Assembly: GCA_030141605.1 (NCBI GenBank)
Contig: JAQGDQ010000204.1
Span: 331,806 to 395,805 of the forward strand
Direction of reading: 5' to 3'
Source: Tubiluchus corallicola
Lineage: Eukaryota > Priapulida > Priapulimorpha > Priapulimorphida > Tubiluchidae
Length of the DNA: 64,000 nucleotides
Part shown: piece by piece, positions 36,970 through 51,000 of the stretch
How the letters are laid out: each line of letters opens with the position of its first letter
How positions within the stretch are numbered: the first letter of the stretch is position 1
Notes under the pieces: model-generated
Told to the model about the DNA's origin: nothing
The model's database searches: none
The model's input: the letters and a program-made list of their open reading frames with translations, nothing else
Made by a program: the position numbers and the translations under genes

Positions 36970-38270
36970 CCCCTCTCATCCCCTTCTTAATGTGAATACT
37001 TCTTAGCCAATGGCAGCAGCGGGTGTACCCAACCGTTTGCCAATCACATACAAACAATTGATGCATTTGCTACTGCCCAGCAACTGCACCTACAAAGATT
37101 TCCCTTGTTCTCATCCACTAACTGTACATTTTTATATATGATACATATTAATCAAGCACGGTTGCATTTAGGGAAATGCGGAGTGCATTGTTAGGCAGCA
37201 GCATTGCTGGGGAAACTAGGAAATCTTTTATTTCATGTTGGGAAAATGTACATGTTGTACAGTGACAGGGGAACCAATGTTTAGACCAGAAGGATTTGCT
37301 TGTCCAGCTTTGGATTTTGCCTCGCTGGACCAATGCTGCTGTTCTTCTTTTTACCTTGATAAACATTTTTATTGGTTACCGACTGGGTTTAGTGTCGTTG
37401 TTTGTACAGTAAGTAGGTAAACTGAATGGAATCTACGCCGTGCTCTGTGCTTTGTAACTCTCTCTATATATATACATGCCATTCTCCACGTATTGTACTA
37501 CATGTATATGCATTTCAAGTTGTCATTTTTGATGAGACATCACTAGCCCAGTGCAGAATCTAGTTCAGTGCATTCGCTTCTATGAATTTTATATTGTTGT
37601 TAAATGTGATCTTCTTATATTTCTTTTGGGGAAAATATGTATAAGAATTGATCGTATTCATTTTTGCTAGCACTATTAAAATACTGTTGTGAATATACAT
37701 CAGAACATTAAAGCGGGTTGCATCGTGTCCAAATTACCTGTTGCATTTTGCCTACTTGGATTTTTACGCTTCTGCCTTTTCTGTTTATGATCTTTGATGT
37801 GATGTAGACGTTTTACGATCTACGACTTTATTCTGTGTACATTAACAGATAAGAATTATTAAATTATTATGAAGCTTTACAAGGAATGGTGAAGTTAGTA
37901 ATCTTTTACGTCTGCATTATTTGTGTACTGTACAAACTAAGACAAGCGTTAATAATTATGCACAGTAGATAAATTATTGATTATAATATATGATCACTAT
38001 TTGTAAATGAAAAAGTCGGACAATTGTGTGTATACAGTTATTGTAACTGCTAGTGATGACTAGCAAAGATGATTAGTAGAAAAGATGAAGAATAATTGTA
38101 TCTATCCTCTTGTATGTATACAGCTTTTGCACCGTGTGAATTATTGAGGAAGTATTGCATAGATTAGCATTTTATTCGTAGGTTCAGTGTAGGCCCTTAA
38201 CATGTGTATGATTTTATTGACACAGTGGATTTTAGTAATGAATAAAATTGGAGTTATTGTCGTTAAACTG
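36970..38270 (+). other. 3' UTR of the 9b isoform
   Basis: AT-rich sequence after the 9b stop. The first clear AATAAA is at 38,241-38,246, giving a 3' UTR of about 1.3 kb. A second candidate lies at 39,304-39,309, which would give about 2.3 kb. No competing gene was found inside. Open frames at 37,148-37,420 and 38,404-38,619 are not supported. Confidence 0.55.
38241..38246 (+). terminator. Candidate poly(A) signal, 9b transcript (proximal)
   Basis: AATAAA within aatgaataaaattgg. Confidence 0.5.
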
Positions 38271-39303
38271 TAGCACCGTGCACTGTCTGTCATTGCTTAA
38301 GACATGCAAGGTACACATTCACCATAACGTTACTTGTGATCAAACATTTCTTGCTATTTATGTCTTTGCCTTTATTTGTTATTTTATTCCTGCGACGTAG
38401 CGCTTGAGACGCTCTGGTGGCATTCACAGTATGTATGTATTATTATTATGTAACTGTCATATGTCGACTGTAGGTATTTTTATTAGTAATGTTTGGGGCC
38501 CCCGAGTACTTATCCGATGCTCTGAATGTCTGCACCTGTTTTTTTGTCAAAATTCACCATACTTGGTTTTATTATCTCATCATCCATTGTTGGATTATAA
38601 TATGCATGCTTGTACATAATGCTGCAAGTCTATGTTGACTGTGGAATCATTGACATTACTTGCAGTGATGCCATTGTCTATGATCCCCATTGTTGAGTAG
38701 TAATTTGGCCATTGTTTGTCAATGTGTTCATTAAACATCTACACAATAGGACGTTCAAGCAGGATAAATAACTGTAATTATTGAGACATTTTCATTTCAG
38801 CTAATTTCTATACAAGTGGTTACTTTTGTTCCTCAGCTTGGTGCAAAAGAAAAGTTTGGAGCTTAAATTTGTGTCATCTCTTCACTCTTTCCATTTTCTG
38901 CTCTTCCTTAAATTTAAATTTCCAGTTTGCTAGAGCTAAACTGCAAATAACTGCTTCCTTACATTTGCCAAGGCAGCAGTCAGCAGTTATCAATATTGTA
39001 GCAAATGTAGAAGTGGCAGAAGTGTAGGATGCTTGCAGCAGCAACCAGACTTGTTCCTCCAGCGCCTCCATATTTGCATTTCTTAGTCATTGTTACATAT
39101 CTTCAAACATTAGGAGCATCGTGTTTGCTGCTGCAGTGCCATACTTGTTGCCACCTGCAGACAAAATGTTACCTACAGTACAATGCCATATTTGGGCAAG
39201 AATGCACTATATAGTACACTATTAGGTAACTGAAGTGAACATTTGCATCAATCCTGTATGAATAGTCCCATTTGTGAAATGTATTGTAAAATTTAACTTG
39301 TCC

Positions 39304-39309
39304 AATAAA
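39304..39309 (+). terminator. Candidate poly(A) signal, 9b transcript (distal)
   Basis: AATAAA within tccaataaagc. Confidence 0.35.
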
Positions 39310-41227
39310 GCTATTCGTCTTTATCAGAAAATAAGTACATGACTAATGAGTTTTATTCTGTGGCACATAATTTAAATTTTTGTGTTAACGTTCATGTATC
39401 ATTCACAATGTTCTCGGGTAGTAAATACTCGCAATTTTTTCATGCAAGCACAAATTTACAAAACTGGCAATTGGAAATGGGGTGGCTTGGTTTTGAACCG
39501 TCTCATTTGGATTTGATGCAAATTAGATTGGGAATTTTTACCCATGGCAATTTTTACCCATGCACCAGGGTTGGGACACATTGATGAGAAGCCAGCTAAA
39601 AATTCCACCATTTTATGTTTTTCTTACAATACTAGAAAGTATTAATGCAGTTCTGCTAGGGTGACTGTAAACATGTTGGACACAAACTCAAAGTGTTTAT
39701 AAGTAACGACTGACTTGTAATGGTGTCCAATGCTGATATCATTTTTAGAAGCTAAGTAAAATGGTTTAATCCAAGACACTGTTAATTTCAAAAATCAATC
39801 TATTGTTATGAAAATAGCAGTTACATACATATTGCACATTATTCGGAAGATGCTTCCTTCAATATTCGTTATTGGTATTGGAAGCCAAAGAATGCATCAC
39901 TAAGCTTATGGTAATGAAAACGGACAGACAATAAAAAATACGTGTATATCAGTATTAAAATAAACAAAAATGGACATCCCATTTACACTACAGTCCATAT
40001 ACATTTACGCTAGTTTACGATATGTTTAGATGAAATAACTACATGTACAACATCCTTTTTTCTACCCACCCATGTATAATGCTTTCCATGCTTACAGGTT
40101 GTCTGTAATTGATCTGGCCATAGCAACAATATTAATGCTACCCTGTGTATCATAAATTAGTGCATGCTTTAATTTATAAAAAGTACATTTCTGTAGGACA
40201 ATATTAATGATACTGTTGCAAGGTTTTCGGTTATTTCATTAATAATATTATTTAAAAACCATTATGTGAATCAAAACAACAACAAACAGTCCATTTTAAC
40301 AGTGTTACATCTAAAGATGAAAATACGCAACAAAATCTTGGTACCAGCAACGTATGTCATTAAACGTTAATCTAAGGAAAACACTACGTAAAACAGTCTT
40401 ACGGGCAATACCTTTGATTTCTAAAATACTGGAACAGTACAAGAATTACACATTCCAACTATGTTGAACATCAACCAACAATTTCCAGTATTAAAAGAAA
40501 GAGCATATTCTCTTCACAGTTGACATTCACTATATTGGTTGCTACCTGGTAAAATGTTAAGCTTTTTATATCAGAGAATCTTGACTAACATTGCAAACAG
40601 TGAGCTATAATACAGAGCAAACACAATGCAAAATTTGTCTGTTACAGACTTTTGCTCACCTGGCTCATCAAATTGGGGGGGGGGAGGGGGGTCTGGCACA
40701 CAAGACATGTCTCGGTGAGACAAACTGAATGGTATAGGTTTTGACCCATGACCGAAGGTCACAGATCAAAATGTGACAATTTGCAATTTCACTGAAGCAA
40801 AATCAAGCATAGCAAATTCATTGAAGACAATATTAACACCTTCAGATCCCCTGACCCATGGGGTTGCTGATCCAAAAGTGAGAAGTTCTAATTTCATCGA
40901 AACGAAATGCAATTCTTAGATAATCAAGCATGGCAAATTCAACAAAAGCCAAATTGTAATCTTGAAACAAACATCAAGTCAGCAAAGATTTCACAGTCAG
41001 CTGACGCAGTTTTGGTCATATTGCAGAATCTCAAGTTTATGACTGAGTTATAAACTGCAGTCTAGTTATATTTTTATCATCTGCTAACATTTTGCTTAAT
41101 AACTCGTCAAGCTTGCAAGCTATGATCACAAAACTCACAAGGTGGGCAGCCCTGGTTAGGGGAAAGACAGTAGATGTTGATCTCCGATCTCTGGTAAAGG
41201 GGTCACATGCAATGCACATAGGTCAGT
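39310..41227. other. Convergent intergenic spacer
   Basis: Lies between the two tail-to-tail genes. It contains a G-run (40,674-40,692) and a short repeat family (listed separately). No gene was recognised on either strand. Confidence 0.5.
40740..40960. repeat. Degenerate 121-bp repeat, two copies, third copy near 41,835
   Basis: The string aatcaagcat, followed by a caaattca-like block, occurs at 40,801 and 40,922 (period 121). A weaker copy, aatcaagcaacatgaattca, starts at 41,835. Units are separated by words such as gacccatg and ggtcacagatc. The third copy falls in the predicted 3' UTR of the transporter gene. Origin unknown. Confidence 0.5.
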
Positions 41228-41233
41228 TTTATT
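41228..41233 (-). terminator. Candidate poly(A) signal of the glucose transporter
   Basis: TTTATT on the plus strand is AATAAA on the minus strand, about 710 nt after the stop codon. It is the nearest canonical signal found. Confidence 0.45.
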
Positions 41234-41943
41234 ATTGCGATTCAACTCCTCCTAGCACTCAGTTTTTTTCAAATTTTTGTTCACGAGTATTTAGGAAATA
41301 CTCCCAAAGTAAAGGTAACTATGTCGGGTGACCCGAGAATGCAGGGTCAAAATTCAAGGGGTAAGCATGTTATCATTTAAATTTTGCTAGGCTTTATCTG
41401 CTCCTATAGTTTTGAGTTGGGACCGCAATTTTTGGTATGCGGCTAGGCTGGGTCAAGGCCATGTGCACAGCTGAATATGGACATGTGCATTTTCGAAAAA
41501 TTTTCTGCTAGAGGCAAAAACCAAAATAGAAAGTCGGGGACAGAAGTGCCTCCAGTGCGGATCAACAATAGCTTGTAGAACATCAACTGAAAGTTCGTGA
41601 TGAAGCAAATCGAATAGCACGGGTTGCAATGAGAACAGTTGACATGTGACCCCACTATGGGGCAAAATAGGGGTCAGAGAGGCAAATGTTTCCAAACCCA
41701 GCTTGTGTGTTGTACACCAAATGAGAAGTCTTGATGAGGTGACTTGAATGGTATGAGATGGGAGGAGATTTATCCCACGAGTCACATGGGTTGAAAACAA
41801 GTTGTAATGTCATTGTAGAACGTTGAAGTTAAACAATCAAGCAACATGAATTCAAGAAAACCAAAATTATGACTATCAAACATTAGGCTTAAAAACTCTT
41901 GGCACTCTCACAAATCTCTGCAACTATTTCACACCATCTATGA
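41234..41943 (-). other. Predicted 3' UTR of the glucose transporter
   Basis: Runs from the stop codon to the first canonical poly(A) signal. A 115-codon minus-strand frame (41,453-41,800) lies in it; it matches no family and has no exon signals. Words like gtgacccgagaatgcagggtc lie just beyond the signal. Confidence 0.45.
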
Positions 41944-42073
41944 TCAGCAAAGACGTTTCTTGCTCAGTTCATCTGTGATCTCATCAATTTTCCTGCCTTT
42001 AGTTTCCGGGAGATAAACCCAGGTGAAAACACAGAACAGGAACAACAAAACGGCGAATATTAGAAACACGTAC
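41944..42073 (-). CDS. SLC2A1: GLUT exon 11 (last coding exon, residues 524-566)
   Basis: Encodes [20 protein letters not shown] (TM12), [20 protein letters not shown] and LC, then stop TGA. The PETKG motif ends the last helix, as in all GLUTs. The cytosolic tail is short (about 20 residues) with no obvious PDZ or internalisation motif. Acceptor gtttttcag. Confidence 0.95.
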
Positions 42074-45000
42074 CTGAAAAACAAAACTGAATGTAATGGC
42101 GCAGTTTTAATGAACTTATATTAAATGGACAAGCTAACTTTTCCCACATTCCAGGCACTTTGAAAATTCTTTCAACTATGTCTGTTGATTGGACAGTGTC
42201 AAGTGAAAATATTTTTTTAAATTATAATAAATAGTCTTATAACCCCATGTAAGCCAAAATTCTGCATAAGAAAATAACGTATTTCTGCACAGAAATTTAT
42301 TTTAACCTGTATACTAGCTATGGTGTCAACAGTAGCTGTGTTCACCAGTCACAGTCACCATTATTTCCAGTCACAACTTATGTTGTCAAGACAATCCAAA
42401 ATTTTACAAAAGCACTACCATAGAACCAAATGCAAAGTGCACAATACTGCAAATTGAACTATCTTTACCTCATGTGATAGTTAATAAAATATTTTACATT
42501 AATAAAATGTTCATGAAAACTGTGTATCATCAATGTATTGCTTTTACAATAAGAAACTACATTTTCTCGTTTAACAAAAAGAAGTGTAAATACAAGCAAT
42601 ACATAAAATTAATGATTTATGTGAGCCAAGAATGACCAAGATGTTGTCACAGAACACATCCTTGTGCCTTAGACAAAAAGTGTTTGGTTCAAATCCAGTC
42701 TGTATTCCAATCGTTTCACATTTCCTGCCTTTCACATTTAATATCAGATATTTAATTAATTTTGCCAGAACACCTTAGGATCATAAAGTAATTTACTGTA
42801 AAACAATGTCATATTAATGAATTAACTGATTAACAACTTATTAAATTACAAAAATGGCATTGTCACTTACTGATCTATTAAGTTCTGTAATGTTGGAAAA
42901 AGCAGCCCAACAAGAAAGTTAGCCAACCAATTGGCCAAAGTGCCAACAGACGTAGCTGCTCCCCTAGCACCAGTCGTAAAAAGTTCAGTAACAATAAACC
43001 ATGGTACAGAACCTGCAAAGATGTATATATTGTGAAAATGATAGAGTTTTTGAAAAATAATGTTTGACTGTCAAAAATAATCCTGCCTCTTCCAAAAAGA
43101 CTGCACTCATTATTACAAACAAAATGTTATGAACTAGGCAAGAAATATCAGTAAAAAGAGTTCACCACCTTACCACCGAATGCTTGACACATTAATTTAT
43201 TTGCATATTTGAAATGACTTGACAAAACTTGAATGAAGTAAAAATATCAGTAAATCAGTAAAAGATACAGTGATTTGACAAAAAACACAAAGCTGTTTGT
43301 GGTATAACATAACGGAAAAGCAAAAAAACAGGGCTTTACTAAAAAAAGACTCCTTTTCTTTTTTTAAATATAATAGATTTGAATAAACTTTATCATGACA
43401 GCATATATTACACTAAAGCAACACTAAAGGCAAAATGTGACTGGGTGTCATAACATAGTCTAATTTTTACTGATAACCATATTCATAATTTGAAAACTGA
43501 CAAAAAGCTTTGTACAGGCAAAATTGTAAAAAAATTGTACAGTTTCATACCACAGTAAGCCACAGCTTAGCTGGAACAATAGGTTGCGGTGGTGTTCGTA
43601 ATATGCAGCCTGCTAGGTGCATTGTCCTGCTGTAGCTTCTATCAACACTGCTATTGCTATGGTGACTGAGTGATTTTTTTATCTGCCAACTAGGGTGAGT
43701 TAAAGAAGCATTGCAAATGTGCACTATTTATAGTCCTACGTATTAGGGTGCATGAACTATTGTCATAGTTTGTCCAGTACTTCCATGAATCAAATTTATG
43801 ATTTACAAGTTATAAGTAAGCTACTAGCCACAATCTGGATTAATGCACACAGCTACAATCTGGATAGTCACAATCTGCATAATAATTAAAAGTAATATTT
43901 AATCTTTCTAGCCTACATTAGGAGTTACTGAATATTTTTTGAGCATTTTTGCAATGATTGTAACCCACAAAAAACGTTTCAGATAAAAGCCATACCAACT
44001 TATTTGAGCCTACAATTTTTCTAGTGTGCTTTAGTTAGGACTTACAACAACCCACGGCTTTTGTGCAAATGAATGAAATAATTATAATTTCAGTAGTTAT
44101 CCATATCCTAGACAAGGATACTACTACACAGTGTATTATTATCTATGATCCATGTCTAAGTATTCCTCAACCACAGAGACAAAGAAACAGCAGTAGGTTT
44201 CATGTTTCTCTTCCTTTCAAAGCCTCACATTAAGTCAGACAATATTACTGGTTAGCTCAAGCTCAAAATCATTGCTAGTAAAGTGCAGAAAACAAACTCT
44301 GTCATGCTGGCCTGGTGTCCAGTTCCATTATCATTGGTCACATCTACGAATCCACTATTCTCTTACAATTTTACCATTTGGAAAATGTAAAAATGATCAG
44401 TCTGTTAGAAGCATTATTTGAGCTGCATAAGGCAACCTGGCAATGAGACATTTAAAAAGCATAATTGATCAGAAAATTTAACCACATTGCAATAACAAAG
44501 CAGTGCAGCATAAAATACCAGTGATGTCATGCTAATAATTTTTGCACGTTGTGCGTCATTACTAATATTTTTTCATCTATTGCATATAATGCATGAAGAA
44601 GGTGTGGACAAAGCTACGATTTGAGCTCAACGCTAAAAAATGTCCATATCATTTTCCTTGCATTCGCTTAGCACTAGATGGTATAAATGAAGTTTACAAT
44701 TTGCAAATGAATGACTAAAAATAAATCAAGTGACAAAAAGGGCAAAATTACTGCAAATCATTTTGATAATGTATATACACTTTTTGTATAGGCATATATG
44801 TTACTTATAAATGCTCCAAGGGACACTTACTTCTGTTCACAATTCAGGCTGCTGCAGGTTCACTTAATTATGATAAGCATTTTGAAGCATTCACAATCTG
44901 CAAAGCTTATTTTGCCATGCAGAACAGCTTTTGTGTGAGCCTTATAATTATTGTTGAGTAGCGACTTTAAATGCGCCCAACTTGTGTGCATGTGCGTGGA

Positions 45001-48000
45001 TGCAGCTATATGGAAAAGAAAATAATACAAAAGCAATTTCCACTGCCTTTAAAAATGCCTTCAGCACTGCTTTGAGTCTTAAAATTTTTTTAGCCCTATC
45101 CTTTAATAAAAAAAGGCCTACAAAAGATAAATGTTTGTTAGCCCTTTATTTTTCAATGTGCATTAAATTCAATAATGCTTCCAAGTCCAGGTTTTGACTC
45201 GGGCAATTTAATGTCTTATTGTTCTCTCCAGAAATTTCATCTCAATGTTTACAGTAATTTTGCTGACTATTTTGAAAATGAAAATCAGTTTACAGTTCAG
45301 CTGTAAATTCTCAAGTTCATGAGACTAAGAACTACTGCATGGCCACTTATAAAAAAAAGGTTTGTTGTTAGCTGATGACATTTTGAGCAAAATTAGAAAC
45401 ACTAAAAGGTAACACACATTATATCTTTGTTTCACTTCCATTTTTCAGTCACACCTTGTGTTCAACTTATCTGCACTAATTTACTAGCGAACCCATTTTG
45501 TTTACTAACTTCAAAATAATGGACGTATTAATGATATTATAATTGCTGTCACACTAAAATTTCATTCAAATCATTCTATACTTTATATCTAATTTTAAAA
45601 AAAGAAAAGCTAATTTTTCTGAAACACCTGTTAGCTTTTCAAACATGCTGATGTCTAAACTGGAATATAATAAAATGCTGCATTATAACATTATAACAAC
45701 TGCAACACTATAACCTTACCTGGACCTGTAGCAAAAAATATTACAAATAAGAACACTCCTATAATACACACGTATACCGCCCAGCTAATGTCATTCTGAA
45801 AATACAAAAGATCCCATACAAACAAACAACATGACTAAAAAGACAGTTTAATAAAAATAAAATCAAAGCAGGAATGAAGTTAACATATTCTAATTTTGGC
45901 TTTGCCAAAAAAATTTGGAGCGACAGTCAGATACCCATGAAAATTATAATTCTCTGTATAAACGTAACAGTCAAAAAGAAAAGCGGTAAAAATTTATACT
46001 TAATGAGCAACGTAGCAAACAAAAATCAATTTCTGTTAGCTTGTTTTCTCTGTTGCAAATTAATACTCCATTACAAAATATGCAAATATCAGAGCATTAT
46101 AACCCAGCACAATTATTACTTACGCTGATTAGTACAAGACTAATAGTGAGCAATATTGAAGTTAAGCACATTCCAGCCAGCCCGGCAAGGTGGAGCGTCT
46201 TCCTCCCAGCGTGATCCACCACAACCGTAGATATAACGGTCATGATAACGTTGACGGCACCTACGCCTATCGTAGCGTAAACTGCATCTTGAGTCCTCAT
46301 TCCCGCACCTTGTTCAAATACACGAGTTGAATAATATATCACCTACAAAATATTAAATTAAAAGCATGAATGCTTTGCTATGCTTTTACAATACCTTAAT
46401 AACAGTGGGAACATCAAGAATAACTAAGAATTGTTCTTCTTATTGTGTTTCCAGAGGTTTGGAAAGGCCTAACAATCCCAGAAATAACTCTTTTCCATGT
46501 TTCAAAAACTTTAGAAATGTCTTATGTTCAGAAATTTAAAAAAAATATTTCTAATGAAAATTCATAGAATGACGACAGAATACTTGGTTGTGAATCGACT
46601 AACTGAGACCAACATTTGACATGGTGCCATAATTACAAAATGGTGGATAGTATTAGTCTCTGCAGTATACACAGACACGCCCCTATATAATCAGTTTAAT
46701 TAAAGCTGCCCCTATAGAACTAGGCAACTATAGAATTATTGATTCTGTTTGTCTGTCCGCCTGTCGGTCCACTTTTTTCAGCCCTGAAGTACTGTCCTAA
46801 TGCGCCAACGATGGGAAACTATGGAAATCCCAGTTATCTGTTGCCACTTTTTTGGCCAAAGCCCTAGGAGTAATGTAGTAACATGACAGCTCGTACAGAG
46901 CCTATTCATTTTTGGATCTTTCGGAATTTTTTACAATTTTTTTAAAGATCTGGGCATTACACGTATCACAGAAACATGCTTACTGCTGTAAAAGGCCTGT
47001 CCTTGCCGCAACTACAGAATCAATGGGTTCCGCCTGTCTGTGTGTCGCTACTTTTTATCGAGCTCCGGAGTAATCTAGGATTACCTTGTTCAATGGTAGG
47101 GCATGGTTCAAGTTCGAAGCCTATAAATTTTGGAATCAACTAGTACAGATTTGAATTCTTAAGTTTTTTTGAAGTTTTGTGCATACATAGCTAATATGCC
47201 CACTGCCCAGGTGTACGGGATTGATAACCACCTGTGGCAGCTAAGTGAATTATGTCATTAGCAAGGTATCAGATAACAACAATCACTAACACATGCTATG
47301 CAGAAAACACATTTTTGCAGCAGTCTCCATATACGCTGTCTAACTTAAATCTGCAGGATACGCCGGTAACCTGAAATTTTTCATAACCTTCCAGTGTGTC
47401 TGTATCTGAATTTATATTTTCATTTAAAGTTTCAAACCCACACACATTACATTTAATATTCAAGTTCTAAATCGGAATTTAACACCCCTATAGTTTAATA
47501 AACAAAGAGGAACTACTAGGTGTTTAAAGCATTTAAAAAATGCATTATGTTCAATACAGCACAGAAGTTAGACAAACACCCTAAAATTTTTTTCATTAAA
47601 AACTAACCTTATAGGTCTGTCTGTATCGCATTCTAACCTCAACTAACTGAATGTTCTATATGACAGAGATGCTTTTTCACAAAAATTTAGTATTACTCTA
47701 AGTGTTAATGGAGAAAATACATCTTTGTGGTAGTCTCAAACTATGTCGATCTCACTGAAGTAACTACGCCCATCTACTGAGGGTTATCAAGTTATTTTTA
47801 TTCACAACACAATGACTTACAGTGGGTTAGTTTTGTTGCTTAGCCATTCTTTATCAAGTAATTGTTACTATACCTCATGAAGTACTCACAAGTCAAGGCT
47901 AGTTTTTGGTTTAAAATAACAAGTTTTAACATTCAAGCTCAAAATCAAAATCGGGCAACTCCATAGTTTAATAAACAAAGAGGAATTACTAAGTGTTCAG

Positions 48001-51000
48001 AGCATTTAAGAAAAATGCATTCCGTTCAATTCCAAAAGCAAAGACACCACCATATGAGAATTATTCAGCCAAGCAAAAAAGCCAAATACCTCATACCAAA
48101 TGTCAAAATGAAAATCTTTCATTTTACAGCTGCTTTAAGATTGTCAGGTTAATAACTTTCATCCATTTTTCTTCCCCGAAACTTACTGCTTCTCTGCTTA
48201 AAAAATGAAAACTTACAGCATTAATTCCAGACAACTGCTGAGACAAATTCATAACTATAGCAATGATTGCAGCCATTCGGAAATCTATCCTGGTGAATAT
48301 GTGAGCAACTGTCACCTGAAAAAATTTCAAAAATAAACAGTTAAAAAATTTCTTTAAATTATGCTGGCAGCAGTTTAGTACACACAATTAGAAGCAACAC
48401 AGAAAGCAGAAATAAGCTTCAATCCACATTGTTACCCATTGGCCAAAGAAAATTTCCCAAACTACTCCAATGGCTGTTCAAGAAATAGGACAAGTCACGC
48501 TTTTGATGATAAGTTACTGAAGAAAAAAAATTGCAGTATTGACAAAAATTAATTTTATGCAGAACTAGACAGTGTGTAAGCATATGTTTAAAAACTAGTT
48601 AGTATTTTACAGGTATATTAATTTTTGGATTTACATAATGTGCTATTTTGACTGCAATTACTGAACCATCTGTGATAAATTACATATCAAACAAATAGTC
48701 TTAGTCTCATATGGCCACAAAAGAACTCATTTTTCAATCTCGGATAACCCCAACGGGACGTTTTTCACCCGTTTTTTTGGCAAAACTGATAAAATCGAGA
48801 TCAGAAAAATGGGATTATGAGAGATGGAATGCTATATATATATATAGGCCCACCAGCCCCATGCAAAAAAAACGTTTCTTCGGACACATTTGAAAAAATG
48901 AGCACACTACCAGAAAAGGGGGGCAATGGTCTACAAAGTGTGAGTTTCATTAGGAAAGAACGTCCACTAGACAAAATGGAAACGGTATCTTTTGAAGTTC
49001 ATTTTCAACCCCCAAGTGCTGCACACTATTTGGAACACAACTGTATTTGTGTTTTAGAAATTAAGCGGCTGTTCCAGGCACTGTCATCGCCCATCGCTCT
49101 ACCGTGTTATAGACTGTACATGTAAGTTCAATCTTATAACCTATCATACTACTTGAGAAGCAGTAAGCAAAGGCTATGTAGAATGTTCCTGCATTACTAA
49201 TCAATGGTAGATCTAACTAGCTAACTATTTAAATAGTCCAAAATGCGAAGCACTGGATTACTCACATGCATGCACCTGCACACACATGAACAAATGCATC
49301 CACAAACACCCAAGAACATTTTGCTTGTATGTACGAGCTTTAGTAAAAAGTTATGTTTCAAGTAATACCCTTCAACTGGTTACTTTAAGTCACTCAAAAA
49401 TATATTTCATTAATAGACCTCTTTATAGGTTACTTTACCAGCATGTAACCAAATAAAGCTTTATATATTCAAATTTCAAAAATGGAAAAAATCATATGCA
49501 AATGTTGAAGTCCTTAGCTAACCAAAAATGCATTCGGGTTTCAAAATTATGCACTCACTATTTTTAGAATCAGCTCGTTTTCAGGTATTTCCTTTACAAA
49601 ACATTTAAATTGCTACATGTCAATTTCTTTGACAACACTGACAATACATTATGTGATAAACACATAAAGTAGTATATCAATCTGCTGATTTTTTGGCCGT
49701 GAGCAAATACCAGGCAACACTGATACAAATATGTTTCTGTAGTAGACTTATGAAGCCAGGTTTGATGCCAGTAAACTTCTTATGAATGGTAGATTCACCA
49801 ATCAAATTATCATTTGGACTATGTTGCAATTGTTGTTTATTTTGATAAATAACGAGGGACTTATGAAACACCAGGTACGTTTAAATCAATGTGAAACACC
49901 AGGTACGTTTAAATCAATGTTGCAATCTCACTTTTTCTTCTGACGAATCTCGTTCGTTTTCCGTTCTTAGCTCATCCATTTCATGATCAATTTTATTGAA
50001 TTCCATTTTCCGATCAATTTTTCTAGATTTGCGTAGCCAGTGTAATGCTTGCTTGGCCAAAGCATCCTGGTTCTCTTTCAGTAAGTGTTTGGGACTTTCT
50101 GGGCAACAAGGTAATGTAGCTAACTGGAACACAGCAGGCACGATGGTAGCACCTACAAGCAGAAAGTATAAAAATGAATCTTTAACTGGTACTAGGAGTT
50201 AACTCCCAATGCGCATTCTCTAAAAATGCAAAACATAGATTTTGGACACAATACCAATACCATACATTTCCCGCTGACATGATAGCAATACTAATTTCTC
50301 GTGCAGACAGGATATGATGCATTTCTGAATGCGATAAAAATCGACAAATTTTTCTAACAAATTGACTTGATGTGAGTGATAAAAAACATCGTGAACAAAG
50401 TGATAATTTTTTGTTAAAAGTGCAGTTTCTTAACAGCAATCAGAAAAGAAGTGCAAGTATATTTTGTATGGAGTTACACTGATCTGTGATTTCGGTGTAA
50501 TGTTATTTCGTATCGATATGTTAACGAAATGATAATGATATTGGGCTATGTCCAATATCGATTTGATACGCTACAGGATTTGTATCAATAACTATCATTC
50601 AAAAACACTACTGCAAAGGTGTCACAGCCCACGTATGAATCTATAAACATCTACCATTGTAAGGTAAACAGCTAAAACTTATTATGAGTGATGTCGTACA
50701 CAACGAGTATCAAACCTCAAGGGCTACACAAAGCATTATTGGGTAATTCTAAACAACCTATACAAATGTGTAGTTCGAAGTAAACCAAATGAACCCAGGA
50801 CCCTAGTACACGTTATAACAGCACAATTTCACTTACAGAAAAACAAGTTTTAAACAAGCTTTACAATTTTTGCACTTTTTTATAATAAGTTGAAAAATTA
50901 CTCAAGAGGGTTTTACAAGTTTTCAAACAGCTGAAAGCCATATACCAAGAAGAAAAGGCCATCCATTAGCATTTCCAAGAATATACGGCAATCCTAAAAT

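Larger units (their letters stand above)
46343..48216 (-). other. Intron 7 of the transporter gene
   Basis: About 1.9 kb, made largely of two degenerate tandem duplications (listed separately). No additional exon. Confidence 0.6.

Noticed and set aside
41443-41800. 115- and 70-codon minus-strand open frames
   Set aside because: They lie in the predicted 3' UTR of the transporter, match no family, overlap each other and have no splice or start context.
48711-49125. Overlapping 60- and 102-codon plus-strand frames in transporter intron 6
   Set aside because: Antisense to a real intron, no family match and no splice-consistent partners.
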